Assembly (NCBI RefSeq): GCF_027359575.1
Contig: NZ_CP114784.1
Coordinates: forward strand, 1,301,819 to 1,365,818
Source: Prochlorococcus marinus str. MIT 0917
GTDB taxonomy: Bacteria > Cyanobacteriota > Cyanobacteriia > PCC-6307 > Cyanobiaceae
Direction: 5' to 3'
DNA length: 64,000 nucleotides
Notes under the pieces: generated by a model
Seen by the model: the letters and a program-made list of their open reading frames with translations, nothing else
Database searches by the model: none
What the model was told of the DNA's origin: nothing
Shown: in pieces, positions 40,357 through 51,265 of the stretch
How positions within the stretch are numbered: position 1 is the first letter of the stretch
How the letters are laid out: every line of letters starts with the position of its first letter
Program-made: the position numbers and the translations under genes

Positions 40357-41278
40357 AAATAAATCTAAGAATTTAAAAGGTATAGTTGTTGCACTTAAGG
40401 CGAATTTTTTAATTGTTGAGATTGATTATACAAATGAGTCATTGAATCAATTTTTTCAGAAAATTAGATTGCTTTGCACACGGAGAAGAAAGTTAGACTA
40501 TCAAGGTTTATTTATAGATGTAGGTGATATAGTTTGTGTTGAGTCGATAGATTATAAAAATAAACGAGCTGTAATTTGTGAAGTTGAGCCTCGAATAAGT
40601 TTTTTAAAACGTCCAGCGGTGGCAAATGTTACATTAGTTTCTATTTGTATATCAGTTGATGAGCCTTTATTTGATCTAGCACAAGCTAGTCGTTTTTTAT
40701 TAACAGCAGAATGTTCAAACATAAAACCGTTGATAGTTTTAACTAAAATAGATTTAATTACAAAGAATGATTTGAACTTATACGTAAATAAATTAAAATG
40801 TTGGGGTTATGATTGTATACCAGTATCTATAAAGAATTCTAAAGGTATTGATTCATTAATAGAACGATTTAGAAAAACAAAATTAACTGTACTTGCTGGT
40901 CCTTCTGGAGTAGGAAAGACAAGTTTAATTAATAGCTTAATCCCAACCGTTTCCCTTGCTACTTCATCTGTTTCAAAAAAATTAAAGAGAGGTACACACA
41001 CGACCAGACACGTCGAACTTTTTGCAATTGGAGAAGGTTCGCTTCTTGCTGATACACCAGGTTTTAATCGTCCAGAAATAGTATGTAAGCCATCTTCTTT
41101 TGCTTCTTTGTTCCCAGAGTTTCGAACGCAATTAACTAATTCACAATGCAAGTTCCGTAATTGCTTGCATAAAGATGAGCCTGGTTGTGTAATTAATAAA
41201 GATTTTGAAAGATATCCTTTTTATCGTGAGAACCTTGAGGAAATGATTAATTCTCCTCTCCCATACCAGGCAGGTTAA
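40349..41278 (+). CDS. rsgA: Ribosome small-subunit-dependent GTPase RsgA
   Basis: A circularly permuted GTPase for 30S maturation. In order it has an OB-fold N-terminus, G4 LTKIDL (about 131-136), G1 [10 protein letters not shown] (about 184-193), G3 DTPGF (about 235) and a zinc knuckle C...CLHKDEPGC. The start is GTG at 40349. The last 32 bases overlap the end of the convergent YbaB gene. Confidence 0.95.
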   Translation: MNKNKSKNLKGIVVALKANFLIVEIDYTNESLNQFFQKIRLLCTRRRKLDYQGLFIDVGDIVCVESIDYKNKRAVICEVEPRISFLKRPAVANVTLVSICISVDEPLFDLAQASRFLLTAECSNIKPLIVLTKIDLITKNDLNLYVNKLKCWGYDCIPVSIKNSKGIDSLIERFRKTKLTVLAGPSGVGKTSLINSLIPTVSLATSSVSKKLKRGTHTTRHVELFAIGEGSLLADTPGFNRPEIVCKPSSFASLFPEFRTQLTNSQCKFRNCLHKDEPGCVINKDFERYPFYRENLEEMINSPLPYQAG

Positions 41279-41594
41279 GCTTGAACCCACCTGTTAAATC
41301 TTCCATTCTCTCTTTCATCGTCGAAGTTGAAACTTCGTGGGCAGATTTCATAGCATCTAGTATTGCGTCTTCAATTATTGCTTTTTCTTCGGATAGAAGT
41401 GATGGATCAATTTCTACTCGTAAAGGCTTTTGATTTCCTGACATCCATATTTTTGCACGATTGTCATTACTTGTTCCCTCTATCTCCATAACCTCAAGCT
41501 CTTCTTGTAGTTTTTGAGCATTCTGCTGAATTTGTTGTGCTTTTTTAAAAGCTTCAGTGAGTTGTCCGAAATTTGGTAGTCCGAATCCAGCCAT
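41247..41594 (-). CDS. YbaB/EbfC-family nucleoid-associated protein
   Basis: A 115-residue DNA-binding protein. The N-terminus is helical ([30 protein letters not shown]) followed by the beta-sheet core with [18 protein letters not shown] and a helical [28 protein letters not shown], the signature of the family. It is the gene upstream of murB on the same strand and overlaps rsgA tail to tail. Confidence 0.93.
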   Translation of the reverse strand: MAGFGLPNFGQLTEAFKKAQQIQQNAQKLQEELEVMEIEGTSNDNRAKIWMSGNQKPLRVEIDPSLLSEEKAIIEDAILDAMKSAHEVSTSTMKERMEDLTGGFKLNLPGMGEEN

Positions 41595-41631
41595 GAGAAT
41601 TTCCTATTGTTGTTGATCTTAGGGGTTAATT

Positions 41632-42507
41632 TTAAAAGCCACATTGTTTGACTTCTGTTTCTAACAAGATTCCATAAGAATTAAAAACTTTTTTTTGGAT
41701 ATATTTAATCAACTCTCTAACGTCATAAGAGGATGCTTTGTTTGCGTTAATTATAAAATTTGAATGTATTTTGGATATTTCAGCTCCGCCAAAACGAAAT
41801 CCTTTTAAACCAAGCTCTTCAATTAATTTTGCAGCTTTCAAAGGTTCAGGATTACGAAAAACACTACCGCAGGTTTGGGCTTGATAAGGTTGAGTTTTTA
41901 ATCGATGATTTAGGTTTTGGTTTGTGACCTGTCTAATTTTTTCTGCATGACCTGATACCAGCTTGAGTCGAGCAGATAAGACAATTAAATTCTCATTCTG
42001 AAGAAGACTGTATCGGTATCCAAAATTGAGATCTTTCCCTTTGATCATTTTGTATTCACCTGTCAAAGATAGTGTTGTAATACTTTCGAGATAGCTAGAT
42101 ATGCAATGTTCTTGTGCTCCTGCATTCATGGCCACTGCTCCTCCAATTGTTCCTGGTATTCCTACAGCCCATTCGAGTCCTTGAAGTCCACTTGCAGCAG
42201 CTTTTCTAGCTAAAGTCGGAAGCATTTCACCGCTAAGGACTTCGATTATTCCACTACTTGTATCAATTTGAATTCCCTTGAAATTACGCATACATAGTAT
42301 TAAACCTTTAATTCCTTTGTCATTGATTAAAAGATTTGATCCGGCACCAATAATATTGCAGGGGATTTTTTCTTTATTTGACCAATTAACTAAATATTTA
42401 ATTTCTTCAATATTTGTCGGTTGAGCAATCCATTCTGCAGGACCACCTATTCTCCAAGTAGTAAAATTTGATAAGGAAATATTTTTTTCTAATTGAATTG
42501 AATGCAT
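41632..42507 (-). CDS. murB: UDP-N-acetylenolpyruvoylglucosamine reductase
   Basis: Reduces the enolpyruvyl group to make UDP-MurNAc, with FAD and NADPH. The 291-residue protein shows TTWRIGGPAEWIAQP, the FAD loop IIGAGSNLLI, WAVGIPGTIGGAVAMNAGA and a catalytic-serine region CGSVFRNP. The C-terminal HSNFIINANKASSYDV agrees with type II MurB. It lies 4 bases from murC on the same strand. Confidence 0.96.
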   Translation of the reverse strand: MHSIQLEKNISLSNFTTWRIGGPAEWIAQPTNIEEIKYLVNWSNKEKIPCNIIGAGSNLLINDKGIKGLILCMRNFKGIQIDTSSGIIEVLSGEMLPTLARKAAASGLQGLEWAVGIPGTIGGAVAMNAGAQEHCISSYLESITTLSLTGEYKMIKGKDLNFGYRYSLLQNENLIVLSARLKLVSGHAEKIRQVTNQNLNHRLKTQPYQAQTCGSVFRNPEPLKAAKLIEELGLKGFRFGGAEISKIHSNFIINANKASSYDVRELIKYIQKKVFNSYGILLETEVKQCGF

Positions 42508-42511
42508 TAAA

Positions 42512-43996
42512 TTAAGCCGCCAAATTATTTCTTATCGATTTGTTATTAATTAATTTTAAAAATAGATTTGCACATATGATATTAATATCACCTGCGCCCA
42601 TAATTAAAATCAAGTCCTTTTCAATAGTATGTTCTTTGATTAGCTTTATTAAATTTTTATTGTTATCTGGAGTATATATTTCTAATTTAGGTTTTAATTT
42701 TTTCAATTCATATCCAATAGTCTTATGATTTATTCCTTTGATTTCCGCTTCTCCAGCAGAGTAAATAGGAGTTATGAATACTAAATCAGATTTACTTAGA
42801 CTTTTTGCAAATTCTTTTTGAAATGTATTAGTTCTGCTATAGCGATGCGGTTGAAATATCGTAACTAATCTCTTAGGTGATATTTTTGAAAGGTTTTGTT
42901 TTGTTTTAATTATCGATGAGGCAATTGATATTGCAGCATCAATTTCGCTGGGATGATGAGCATAATCTTCAACTATTAATCTTTTTTTCCATAATCCTTT
43001 ATATTCAAATCTTCTTAGAGGGAGCTGTAAATTATCAATTCCTTTTTTTATATCTTTAAAAAGAATTCCAGATAATCTACACGCAGCGATAGCAGCGATA
43101 GTATTGCTTAAATTATGTATTCCAGGAATAGGTATTTTTATGGTGTCAATAAATTTTTCTTGTTCATAATAATCAGCAATAATTTCACATCCATTAGACT
43201 CTTTTGGAATTAATGCAAAATCTATATTACTTATTTTTTGAATAGAAAACCATTTAGTATTTTGTATATTATCTTTAAGATTCTCACAGTCAAAATTGGT
43301 AATCAAGTATTCACATTTTTGAGCAAACTGTTGCATGGTTTTGATTAGATCTTCTAGATTTTTATAATGATCAACGTGTTCAAGCTCTAAATTAGTTATT
43401 ACTCCAATATTTGGATTAAATTGTACTAATGATCCATCTGATTCGTCTGCTTCTGCGATTAGAAACTCACCATCACTAAAATTGTGGTTTCTTTTGTAGA
43501 GAGGCACAATTCCTCCTATGATAGCTGTTGGATTCTTATTTGCATAAGAAAATAATGTTGTAATGTAAGTACTTGTTGTTGTTTTGCCATGAGATCCCGA
43601 GACAATTATTGATTGCTTTTGTTCAATTAAAAAGGCTAATATTTCAGAACGATGAGTGATTCTTAAATTATATTTTTTCGCTTTACATAATTCTAAATTA
43701 TCTTCATGTATTGCTGAGCTTCTAACAATTAATATATTTTTTCCATGAACTTTAAAAATTTTGTCAATATTTGATTCTGCTTGAGTAGGAAAGATATGGA
43801 TTTGATTTTCAGCTAATTCTTTTAGAGTTAGGCTTTTTTTTTGGTCAGAGCCAGATATTGAATATCCTTTTTTGGCTAGAATCACTGCTAGAGCAGACAT
43901 GCCAATACCTCCGATTCCAATAAAGTGAATATGAGGTGATTGCTCTTGTGTATTCTTCAATTTCGCTTCAGTGTCGAGTGAAACATAACTCTTCAT
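42512..43996 (-). CDS. murC: UDP-N-acetylmuramate-L-alanine ligase
   Basis: Adds L-alanine to UDP-MurNAc with ATP. The 494-residue protein has [11 protein letters not shown] (27-37), the ATP loop GSHGKTTTS (134-142), EADESDGSL, a central HHPSEI element and FQPHRYSRT. The murC-murB pair forms a transcription unit with a 4-base gap. It is divergent from gap. Confidence 0.96.
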   Translation of the reverse strand: MKSYVSLDTEAKLKNTQEQSPHIHFIGIGGIGMSALAVILAKKGYSISGSDQKKSLTLKELAENQIHIFPTQAESNIDKIFKVHGKNILIVRSSAIHEDNLELCKAKKYNLRITHRSEILAFLIEQKQSIIVSGSHGKTTTSTYITTLFSYANKNPTAIIGGIVPLYKRNHNFSDGEFLIAEADESDGSLVQFNPNIGVITNLELEHVDHYKNLEDLIKTMQQFAQKCEYLITNFDCENLKDNIQNTKWFSIQKISNIDFALIPKESNGCEIIADYYEQEKFIDTIKIPIPGIHNLSNTIAAIAACRLSGILFKDIKKGIDNLQLPLRRFEYKGLWKKRLIVEDYAHHPSEIDAAISIASSIIKTKQNLSKISPKRLVTIFQPHRYSRTNTFQKEFAKSLSKSDLVFITPIYSAGEAEIKGINHKTIGYELKKLKPKLEIYTPDNNKNLIKLIKEHTIEKDLILIMGAGDINIICANLFLKLINNKSIRNNLAA

Positions 43997-44145
43997 CCAT
44001 CTAAAGGCACATTTTTTAAAGAATTAGACAGTTTTTGTACTTTTTATGTCCTTAACACTTCAATTATTTTTCAAAATGCACAGAAAATGATCATCGTTCT
44101 GTATGATCAGCGGCCAGTAGCTTGTGCGGTTTTACCGTTATTTAA

Positions 44146-45168
44146 ATGACTTTGCGTGTAGCGATTAATGGATTCGGAAGAATTGGACGCAATTTTATGC
44201 GTTGTTGGCTCAGTAGAGGTACAAATACAAATATTGAGGTGGTCGGTATTAACGTCACTTCTGACCCAAAAACTTGTGCCCATTTGCTTAAGTATGACTC
44301 TATTCTGGGTGCTATAAAAGATGCCGAAATTTCACACACAGACGATACATTTCAAATTAATGGCAAAACTATAAAATGTTATTCAGATAGAAATCCATTA
44401 AATCTCCCTTGGAAAGAGTGGGGAATTGATTTAGTAATTGAGTCTACAGGTGTATTTAATACTGATGTTGGTGCTAGTAAGCATTTACAAGTTGGAGCTA
44501 AGAAGGTAATTCTCACTGCACCTGGTAAGGGTGATGGTGTAGGTACTTATGTCGTTGGCGTTAATGCCGATACTTATTCTCATGAAGATTTTGATATCCT
44601 CAGCAATGCAAGTTGCACCACTAATTGTTTAGCTCCAATAGTAAAAGTTTTAGATCAACAGTTAGGCATTAATAAAGGTCTAATGACCACGATTCATAGT
44701 TATACGGGAGATCAAAGAATCTTAGATAATGCTCATCGTGATTTACGTCGTGCAAGAGCGGCTGCAATGAATTTGGTCCCTACTTCAACTGGAGCGGCTA
44801 AAGCAGTTGCTCTTGTTTATCCAGCAATGAAAGGCAAATTAACTGGTATTGCGATGCGAGTCCCTACTCCTAATGTTTCTGCAGTTGATTTAGTTTTTGA
44901 ATCAAGTCGTAAAACTAGTGCTGAAGAGGTGAATTCATTATTGAAAACTGCTTCACAGGGAGAAATGAAAGGAATCATCAAATATGGTGACCTGCCTCTA
45001 GTCTCTACTGATTATGCAGGAACTAATGAATCAACTATTGTTGATGAAGCTTTAACAATGTGTATAGATGACAATATGGTGAAAGTTTTAGCCTGGTATG
45101 ACAATGAGTGGGGCTATAGCCAAAGGGTTGTTGACTTGGCTGAAATTGTTGCTCAAAAATGGAAATAA
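44146..45168 (+). CDS. gap2: Glyceraldehyde-3-phosphate dehydrogenase
   Basis: Calvin-cycle and glycolytic enzyme. The 340-residue protein has NGFGRIGRN (8-16), the catalytic SNASCTTNC (153-161, Cys157), HSYTGDQ and the C-terminal [12 protein letters not shown]. Cyanobacteria use Gap2 with NADP or NAD for photosynthetic carbon fixation; the symbol rests on the organism and the general sequence, not on a tested specificity. Confidence 0.95.
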   Translation: MTLRVAINGFGRIGRNFMRCWLSRGTNTNIEVVGINVTSDPKTCAHLLKYDSILGAIKDAEISHTDDTFQINGKTIKCYSDRNPLNLPWKEWGIDLVIESTGVFNTDVGASKHLQVGAKKVILTAPGKGDGVGTYVVGVNADTYSHEDFDILSNASCTTNCLAPIVKVLDQQLGINKGLMTTIHSYTGDQRILDNAHRDLRRARAAAMNLVPTSTGAAKAVALVYPAMKGKLTGIAMRVPTPNVSAVDLVFESSRKTSAEEVNSLLKTASQGEMKGIIKYGDLPLVSTDYAGTNESTIVDEALTMCIDDNMVKVLAWYDNEWGYSQRVVDLAEIVAQKWK

Positions 45169-45183
45169 ATTTTAAATTTATCC

Positions 45184-46167
45184 TTAAAAATGTTGAAATA
45201 GACTTGATTGTTCAAGATTAATTGGTTCTGAGCTATCCCAAAAAATATTGGGTTTACCTTCTTTTATAAACCCAATAATGTTTGCGGGTTTAAATTCTTT
45301 TGAGAAAGCCTCTGCCCATTTTTTAGGAAGAGTAAGTATCAATTTATAGTCCTCTCCACCATTTAGGATCCAATTATCCAAAATTGAATCTTCTGGCCAT
45401 TCAGGGTCTTTAAGAATAGAAGTTTTTGACAAAACTGCTTGGCAGTTACTGCTTTGGCAAATTCCTCTAATTGATTCAAGCATTCCATCACTGCTATCAG
45501 TTCCTGCGGCTCTCCAACTTGTTGATTCAGGCTTGCACTTTCTTAATGCCTTCAGTGCCTTTATGGCTGGATAGGGACGTTTATGTGCGCTTATAGCTCT
45601 ATTAGTAAGTTCACGACTTATTTGGACTTCACTTGGTAGTTGCTCGGATGTTAATAGCGCTAAACCTAATCTACTTAATCCATGGAATCCAGTGCTAACA
45701 ATATAATCTCCTGGTAAAGCGTTTCCTCTATGGAGTCTGGGTCGTTTCATTTCTCCAATTGCTGTAATTGAAATCATCTTTGTTTCTCCACAAGAGCAAT
45801 CTCCACCAATTATTTCTCCTCCAAATTCTTGCATCGCTTCCCACATCCCTTCATATAGGTTTTCTACCCATTTCCAATGTGTGTTTGGTGGTAAAACAAG
45901 TCCAACAGTAAAAGAAATTATATTTTCTGAGCCGCTGCAAATAAGATCAGAAATATTTGTGGTAATACATTTCCAGCCTATATCTTTTGCATTAGATATT
46001 TTTTCAGAAAAATGAATTTTTTCTACTAGTAAATCAGTATTAATCAATAAGGTTTTATTGGTTGTATTTATTTCTGCCAGATCATCATCTATCTGTCCAT
46101 ATCGCATAAATTTTTTTAAACGATTCAGTAATTCTATTTCACCTAAATCTTTAATTGTAGTTGTCAC
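45184..46167 (-). CDS. thiL: Thiamine-monophosphate kinase
   Basis: Phosphorylates thiamine monophosphate to the active pyrophosphate. The 327-residue protein starts with LGEIELLNRLKKF, then DDLAEINTTNKTLLINTDLLVEKIHF, GWKCITTNISDLICSG, GGDCSCGETK and GTDSSDGML, the acidic metal-binding motifs of the PurM/ThiL fold. The end (ILNGGEDYKLILTLP) is typical. It is followed on the same strand by the cyclophilin gene 12 bases away. Confidence 0.95.
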   Translation of the reverse strand: MTTTIKDLGEIELLNRLKKFMRYGQIDDDLAEINTTNKTLLINTDLLVEKIHFSEKISNAKDIGWKCITTNISDLICSGSENIISFTVGLVLPPNTHWKWVENLYEGMWEAMQEFGGEIIGGDCSCGETKMISITAIGEMKRPRLHRGNALPGDYIVSTGFHGLSRLGLALLTSEQLPSEVQISRELTNRAISAHKRPYPAIKALKALRKCKPESTSWRAAGTDSSDGMLESIRGICQSSNCQAVLSKTSILKDPEWPEDSILDNWILNGGEDYKLILTLPKKWAEAFSKEFKPANIIGFIKEGKPNIFWDSSEPINLEQSSLFQHF

Positions 46168-46179
46168 TTTATTTGAAAT

Positions 46180-47256
46180 TTAAGCTTGAAGTTTAAGATT
46201 TTCTGAACCATTTAATACTTTAATTGAGATAATTTTATCATCTACTCCAAGTTTATTTAATATTTCAGAACCTTCTATTACATATCCAAAAGCTGCGTTT
46301 CTTCCATCAATAAGATTACGTCCAGCTGGATTTAATTCAGCTTCATATAAGAAGAAGAAAAATTGAGATGAACCATCATTTAAATCTTCTTCAGAGTGAG
46401 CCCAGCCAAGTGTTCCTAGAGTTGCAAAAGGAAGGGTTGGTGTTTCTGTGTAAAGACCAACTTCCTCAAAGGTTTCTCCATAAAGCGTATCTTCTAAATT
46501 AGGAGTTCTTATTTCTAATGGAACTTTTCTCAACTCATTATTCTCAGTGTCTACATATCCATTTGCTTCTCCTTTAGGATCCCCAGTTTGAAGAATAAAA
46601 AATTCTTCAGCTCTATTAATTGGTAAACCATCGTAAAAACCTTTTAATGAAAGATCGATAAATGCACCAGCCGTTAGAGGAGCATTATAACCATCAATAA
46701 TTGCGCTCATATTTCCTTGGGATGTTTTTATTTCTACATTTGCTCTACCTAAAAGTCTTGGTAAATTGTCATATTCACTGGGTATTTTATATGGAAAATC
46801 ATTAGTGATTAAAAGAGACTCTAGATCATCAATTGTTTTTAAACTTTTACGTCTGATGTCAAGAAATGATACTTTATTTTTTTCGTTTGCTATTTGTCTT
46901 AATTCATCAAGTTCTTCATTTAAATCATAAAGAAGATTAACTGCTTTTTCTTTATTTTCCTCTGGTATGGAGTCAAGAATTTGATTTTTTCTATTGCTTG
47001 CTAAGAATTGACTTCTTGAGGTGGCTTTGCTAACAGCTGACCATCTACTTCCTCGAAGATCGTCGCTAGTATCTTCAAGTTTGTTTTGTAATTCACGTAA
47101 TTCTTTTTGCTCAATCGGTAAAGAATTTCTTAATATTGCATATGGATCTTTTAGTCGATTACCATTTGGAAGGCTTGCAACAGCAGGGTCAATCCATGGA
47201 GAGCTCAACGAAAATAGGATTGTTAGCAGGGCAAGAATGCAAATCTTTTTTGCCAT
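46180..47256 (-). CDS. Exported cyclophilin-type peptidyl-prolyl isomerase
   Basis: A 358-residue protein with an N-terminal signal peptide (about 1-27, ICILALLTILFSLSSPWI then AVA). A helical region follows (about 40-150; ELRELQNKLEDTSDDLRG), and the cyclophilin domain lies from about 175, with TAGAFIDLSLKGFYDGLPINRAEEFFILQTGDP and FATLGTLGWAHSEED. The layout matches the cyanobacterial/plastid TLP38-TLP40 type, which acts in the thylakoid lumen in photosystem II assembly. The role here is inference. Confidence 0.88.
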   Translation of the reverse strand: MAKKICILALLTILFSLSSPWIDPAVASLPNGNRLKDPYAILRNSLPIEQKELRELQNKLEDTSDDLRGSRWSAVSKATSRSQFLASNRKNQILDSIPEENKEKAVNLLYDLNEELDELRQIANEKNKVSFLDIRRKSLKTIDDLESLLITNDFPYKIPSEYDNLPRLLGRANVEIKTSQGNMSAIIDGYNAPLTAGAFIDLSLKGFYDGLPINRAEEFFILQTGDPKGEANGYVDTENNELRKVPLEIRTPNLEDTLYGETFEEVGLYTETPTLPFATLGTLGWAHSEEDLNDGSSQFFFFLYEAELNPAGRNLIDGRNAAFGYVIEGSEILNKLGVDDKIISIKVLNGSENLKLQA

Positions 47257-47319
47257 ATTGAATCTATGTTTTGCATGACTTTGGCACAGACTTATGATCG
47301 ATTGGTATCTTTTGTGTGA

Positions 47320-47883
47320 ATGATTTCAAGTAACGACTTTCGCACTGGCACTACGATCGAGTTAGACGGTGCAGTTTGGCGTGTTATTGAATTTCTACAT
47401 GTCAAGCCTGGCAAGGGTTCTGCATTTGTCAGGACTAAATTAAAGGCGGTAGTGAGCGGTAGTGTTGTCGAAAAGACTTTTAGAGCTGGGGAAATGGTTC
47501 CACAAGCTCTTTTGGAGAAATCAAAGTTGCAACATACATACATGGAAGGAGATGATTTTGTATTTATGGATATGACTTCTTATGAAGAAACACGCCTAAC
47601 AGCTAAACAAATTGGTGAAAGTAGGAAATATCTAAAGGAAGGTATGGAGGTTAATGTATTGTCTTGGAATGAAAAACCTCTTGAAGTTGAATTGCCCAAC
47701 TCAGTTGTTTTAGAAATAAAAGAAACTGATCCTGGCGTCAAAGGTGACACAGCTTCGGGAGGGACAAAGCCTGCAATCTTGGAAACAGGAGCTCAAGTAA
47801 TGGTCCCATTATTTATTTCAATTGGTGAGAAAATCCGAGTAGATACTCGAAATGACAGTTATCTAGGCCGAGAAACACAATGA
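47320..47883 (+). CDS. efp: Translation elongation factor P
   Basis: Relieves ribosome stalling at proline runs. The 187-residue, three-barrel protein starts [17 protein letters not shown]. It has [14 protein letters not shown] (27-40), with Lys32 at the position that is modified in many bacteria. The end is [19 protein letters not shown]. The last four bases overlap accB (ATGA), so the two are coupled. Confidence 0.97.
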   Translation: MISSNDFRTGTTIELDGAVWRVIEFLHVKPGKGSAFVRTKLKAVVSGSVVEKTFRAGEMVPQALLEKSKLQHTYMEGDDFVFMDMTSYEETRLTAKQIGESRKYLKEGMEVNVLSWNEKPLEVELPNSVVLEIKETDPGVKGDTASGGTKPAILETGAQVMVPLFISIGEKIRVDTRNDSYLGRETQ

Positions 47884-48389
47884 CTATGAATCTTGATCAT
47901 GAAGAGCTTCATCGCTTGTTGGCAACTTTAGCTGAGAGCGATATTCAAGAGTTTCGACTTGAGGGAGAGGACTTTTCCTTGGAAGTTAAACGTAATCTAG
48001 GGACTTCCTCGGATTCAATTGCTTCTCAAAAGAAAATTATTTCAGAAGAGATTATTTCAGAAGAGATTGATCCACCATCTCAACGTAAAATAGAGGCTTC
48101 TCCAGCACCAAGCACACCTCCTCCTTCAGTGCCAGGGTCACGCTCTGATTTGGTCGAAGTAACTGCTCCTATGGTTGGTACCTTCTATCGCGCACCAGGC
48201 CCAGAAGAGCCCCCTTTCGTGGATATTGGATCGAGAATCAGTGTGGGTCAAGCAGTTTGTATTCTTGAGGCAATGAAATTAATGAATGAATTAGAGTCAG
48301 AAGTAAGTGGTGAAGTAATTGAAATTCTTGTTGAGAATGGAACTCCAGTGGAGTTTGGTCAAGTTTTAATGAGATTAAAACCTGTCTAA
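47880..48389 (+). CDS. accB: Biotin carboxyl carrier protein of acetyl-CoA carboxylase
   Basis: Carries biotin for fatty-acid synthesis. Of the 169 residues, the N-terminal 40 form a helical domain, then a Pro/Ser-rich linker with a short internal repeat ([10 protein letters not shown], 54-63). The biotinyl domain follows, with the acceptor Lys133 in [11 protein letters not shown]. The efp-accB pairing is common in cyanobacteria. Confidence 0.96.
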   Translation: MTMNLDHEELHRLLATLAESDIQEFRLEGEDFSLEVKRNLGTSSDSIASQKKIISEEIISEEIDPPSQRKIEASPAPSTPPPSVPGSRSDLVEVTAPMVGTFYRAPGPEEPPFVDIGSRISVGQAVCILEAMKLMNELESEVSGEVIEILVENGTPVEFGQVLMRLKPV

Positions 48390-48398
48390 AAGTTTTAC

Positions 48399-49430
48399 TT
48401 ATTGAGAAAGAAGCCAAGCGTTATTTATTGCAGCAAGCATACTTTTTTCTCTTGCCTTGAACTTACCTGCGATATCAAGTGCAGTTCCGTGATCAGGTGA
48501 TGTTCTTACAAAAGGAAGCCCAAGCGTTGTGTTAACAGCCTCATCAAAGGCGATCAGCTTGACCGGTATAAGAGCTTGATCGTGATAGAAAGCGAGTATT
48601 CCGTCAGGTGCATTATTTTCAAAGGAGGTGTCATGCCATGCTTTTGCTGATGAAATCCAGCAGCTATCTGGAGGGATAGGCCCACTAATTTTGATAGCTG
48701 GATTATCTAATTTCCATTCATTTATAGTAGGAATAATTAAGTTTTTTTCTTCGGTTCCAATTTTTCCGTCTTCTCCAGCATGTGGATTTAAGCCCGCTAT
48801 ATGTATTAATGGTTTTTCTTTGAACTTAAGACAGAAATGCAATAAGGCATCTAACTTAAATCTAATTAATTCTTTTGTTAAACTATCATTGATTTTGTTA
48901 AGAGGTATATGTGTTGTAGCCAATAAAGTATTAAATCTCCACCCATTGTTTGGTGATCTTGCTGTAAAAAGCATAGAAGTTCTTTTATTAGTTAACTTAC
49001 CTAATAATTCAGTTTGCCCTGCAAAGTCATGACCAGCTTTATACCAGGCAATTTTTGAAATAGGAGCTGTAACTAGAGCATTAGCTTTCCCTTCTAAAAG
49101 TATATTAGTTGCATTACAAAGCCATTGAAAGCTAGCTGACCCAGAATATGCATCGACTATTCCTGGAATAACTTTCTTTGTTAATGGAATATCAATAATA
49201 TCAAGCTTATGTGGATCAGGGATATTATTGAATCCATGTTTAATTAACTTTGAACAAGTTTTAAAAATATTATTTTTGCAACCTACAAGTAAAGGCTCTA
49301 TATTTTTATTTAAGTTCTTAGATCCAAGAGCTTTTAATGTTATTTCAGTTCCTATTCCTGCAGGATCTCCTAATGAAATAATAAGTTTGTTTTTATTTTT
49401 TGTTAATTTTTTAAAATCTTTCATTTGCAA
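48399..49430 (-). CDS. pdxA: 4-hydroxythreonine-4-phosphate dehydrogenase
   Basis: Part of pyridoxal phosphate synthesis. The 343-residue protein has ISLGDPAGIGTEITLKAL at the N-terminus, ALVTAPISKIAWYKAGHDFAGQTELL, AGLNPHAGEDGKIG, and a C-terminal AFYHDQALIPVKLIAFDEAVN followed by TSPDHGTALDIAG. These cover the metal and substrate residues. It converges on accB with a 9-base gap. Confidence 0.95.
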   Translation of the reverse strand: MQMKDFKKLTKNKNKLIISLGDPAGIGTEITLKALGSKNLNKNIEPLLVGCKNNIFKTCSKLIKHGFNNIPDPHKLDIIDIPLTKKVIPGIVDAYSGSASFQWLCNATNILLEGKANALVTAPISKIAWYKAGHDFAGQTELLGKLTNKRTSMLFTARSPNNGWRFNTLLATTHIPLNKINDSLTKELIRFKLDALLHFCLKFKEKPLIHIAGLNPHAGEDGKIGTEEKNLIIPTINEWKLDNPAIKISGPIPPDSCWISSAKAWHDTSFENNAPDGILAFYHDQALIPVKLIAFDEAVNTTLGLPFVRTSPDHGTALDIAGKFKAREKSMLAAINNAWLLSQ

Positions 49431-49550
49431 TAAGTTTTTTTGATTGAAATTTTTTAGCTTAAGAAAAGCTTTTAGTAAGGTTTAAACTAATAAATTTGAG
49501 GAAGTTTTGTAAAAAATAGTGAATAAAGATAATATTAAAAATAAAGAATA

Positions 49551-50447
49551 TTAATTCATTTTTAATTGTGAGAAACAATTTTTTAATCCAGATTTAAAAC
49601 TAGGATAAATTAGAGGATAACCAAGTATTTTGCATAATAACTTGTTATCAACTTTTCGATTTTCTTCCCAAAAAGATAGCGCCATTGGGCTCATTGTTTC
49701 TTTTGCAATTTCAAAAGGTACCTTTGATGGTATAGATTTTTTAGCTATTTTTGCTGCGAATGCAATAACTTCAAGATTATTTGTTGGTAAGTTATCAGCT
49801 ACGTTTACTACAGAGGGATTCTTTCCTGCTGCATAGAGATTAATTAAAAATAAGACAGCCCCAGCAATATCATCGACATGCACTCTTGAAAACACTTGAC
49901 CAGGCTTATCGACCATTTTTGTTGTTCCTTTCAGCAGGCTTTCAAATGCAGATCTGCCAGGTCCATAAATACCTGGCAATCTAATTATTTGGACAGGAAG
50001 CTTTGTTTCTAACCATTTTTTTTCGCAGGAAAATCTGCGAATACTTCTTTCTTGTTTAGGGTTTGGAGATGTATTTTCATTTACCCAATCTCCTTTTGTA
50101 TCTCCATAGACACCAGTAGTAGATAAGTAACCCACCCACTTTAATTTTTTTGAATTCAGTAATTTAGCTTTGAGTTTATTTAGTACTGGGTCTTCTCCGT
50201 TTGATAAAGGAGGTATACAACTTAAAACATGAGTTGTCCCGTCGAAAATTTCATTAGAGATTTCTTTATCGGTGTTAAATATGAAATCAGCTCCTTTGCT
50301 ATTTTCTTTTCTTCTGCTGCACAAAACTTTTGTTCCTAAACTTCTTCCTACACTTGCTATTCTTTGCCCACTAAATCCCCCGCCAAAAATGATGAATTTT
50401 GATTTTGGCGGTAGAGGATCTAATCGCTTGACAATATCTTCAATCAT
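49551..50447 (-). CDS. NAD-dependent epimerase/dehydratase-like SDR protein
   Basis: A 298-residue Rossmann protein with FIIFGGGFSGQRIASVGRSLG (18-38) as nucleotide-binding loop and YLSTTGVYGDTKGDWVNE holding a Ser/Thr and Tyr pair. It ends with a variable substrate region. The catalytic YxxxK is not clear, so the activity is uncertain. It is divergent from the small gene at 50456 with an 8-base gap. Confidence 0.8.
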   Translation of the reverse strand: MIEDIVKRLDPLPPKSKFIIFGGGFSGQRIASVGRSLGTKVLCSRRKENSKGADFIFNTDKEISNEIFDGTTHVLSCIPPLSNGEDPVLNKLKAKLLNSKKLKWVGYLSTTGVYGDTKGDWVNENTSPNPKQERSIRRFSCEKKWLETKLPVQIIRLPGIYGPGRSAFESLLKGTTKMVDKPGQVFSRVHVDDIAGAVLFLINLYAAGKNPSVVNVADNLPTNNLEVIAFAAKIAKKSIPSKVPFEIAKETMSPMALSFWEENRKVDNKLLCKILGYPLIYPSFKSGLKNCFSQLKMN

Positions 50448-50455
50448 TAGTACAA

Positions 50456-50704
50456 ATGTATTATGTTGATTATTTAGCCATGATTGCTTCTTATTTAAAG
50501 CCTAGCCTGAATTCCATTAATAGTGTTAGTAAATTTACTAACCATAAAAGATTACCTCTCCAAAAGAAAAATCAAAACTTAATAAAACCTTTTTTTGCTT
50601 CAATTATCTTTCTTCTGTGTATCAGTATTGTGCCCGAAAAGCCTTCTAATTTAGCTTCCATATGTGAAAAATATAATTCTTCTGTTGCTTGTCAAGTTTG
50701 GTAG
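50456..50704 (+). CDS. Small, probably membrane or exported protein, unknown function
   Basis: An 82-residue protein with one hydrophobic segment (FFASIIFLLCISIVP, about 46-60) preceded by a Lys-rich stretch and followed by a short tail with two Cys (CEKYNSSVACQVW). A second ATG at 50480 gives a 74-residue form. I do not recognise it. It lies in the narrow gap between the SDR gene and the HNH gene. Confidence 0.5.
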   Translation: MYYVDYLAMIASYLKPSLNSINSVSKFTNHKRLPLQKKNQNLIKPFFASIIFLLCISIVPEKPSNLASICEKYNSSVACQVW

Positions 50705-50708
50705 TATT

Positions 50709-51119
50709 TTAAGCTGCTTGCCAAGAATAATCTTCATTCAATTGAGATTTTGAGCTCTTACAACTTTCGCTATTTTTAGGTTGAGCCCATTTTAGAAGTC
50801 TTAGAGCTAAACGAATGTCTCCTTCCGTCCAGGCTTTAATAGCCATAGAACGTCTTGGGTCGTAAAAACGTTGTTTTCTATACCATTCAAAAGCATCATT
50901 GTCTGTTTTTCTTCCATTGCATGAGAGGCAGGCAGGCACACAATTTTCAGTGATGCTTAATCCACCTTTGCTTCGTGGTAAGACATGATCAATTGATTCT
51001 GAGCTTTTCCCACAATATATACAGCTTTTACCGGTGTATTCATGTAATGATCTGCGCCATCTTCGGTCACGTAGCTTTGGGCAGAGATCCTCTAAGAAAA
51101 CCGCGTCCCTATTGTGCAT
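50709..51119 (-). CDS. HNH endonuclease-domain protein
   Basis: A 136-residue protein with the HNH fold: CIYCG (33-37), the core [11 protein letters not shown] (43-53), [14 protein letters not shown] (58-71). This pattern is shared by many small HNH proteins, both stand-alone housekeeping ones and those of mobile elements. It is a known neighbour in the origin-proximal core of Prochlorococcus, as I recall. The natural substrate is unknown. Confidence 0.88.
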   Translation of the reverse strand: MHNRDAVFLEDLCPKLRDRRWRRSLHEYTGKSCIYCGKSSESIDHVLPRSKGGLSITENCVPACLSCNGRKTDNDAFEWYRKQRFYDPRRSMAIKAWTEGDIRLALRLLKWAQPKNSESCKSSKSQLNEDYSWQAA

Positions 51120-51265
51120 ACGTATTAATTAATTAAATGAATTCTGCCTTGATAGGACCATAAGTCAATGTATCGAAAATTGCATTTTTAGATTTTATAA
51201 GATTATTTTTTAAATTGACTTAGAAAAAGCTCGCAACTGCTTGTATTTACATAAATTTTATTTAA

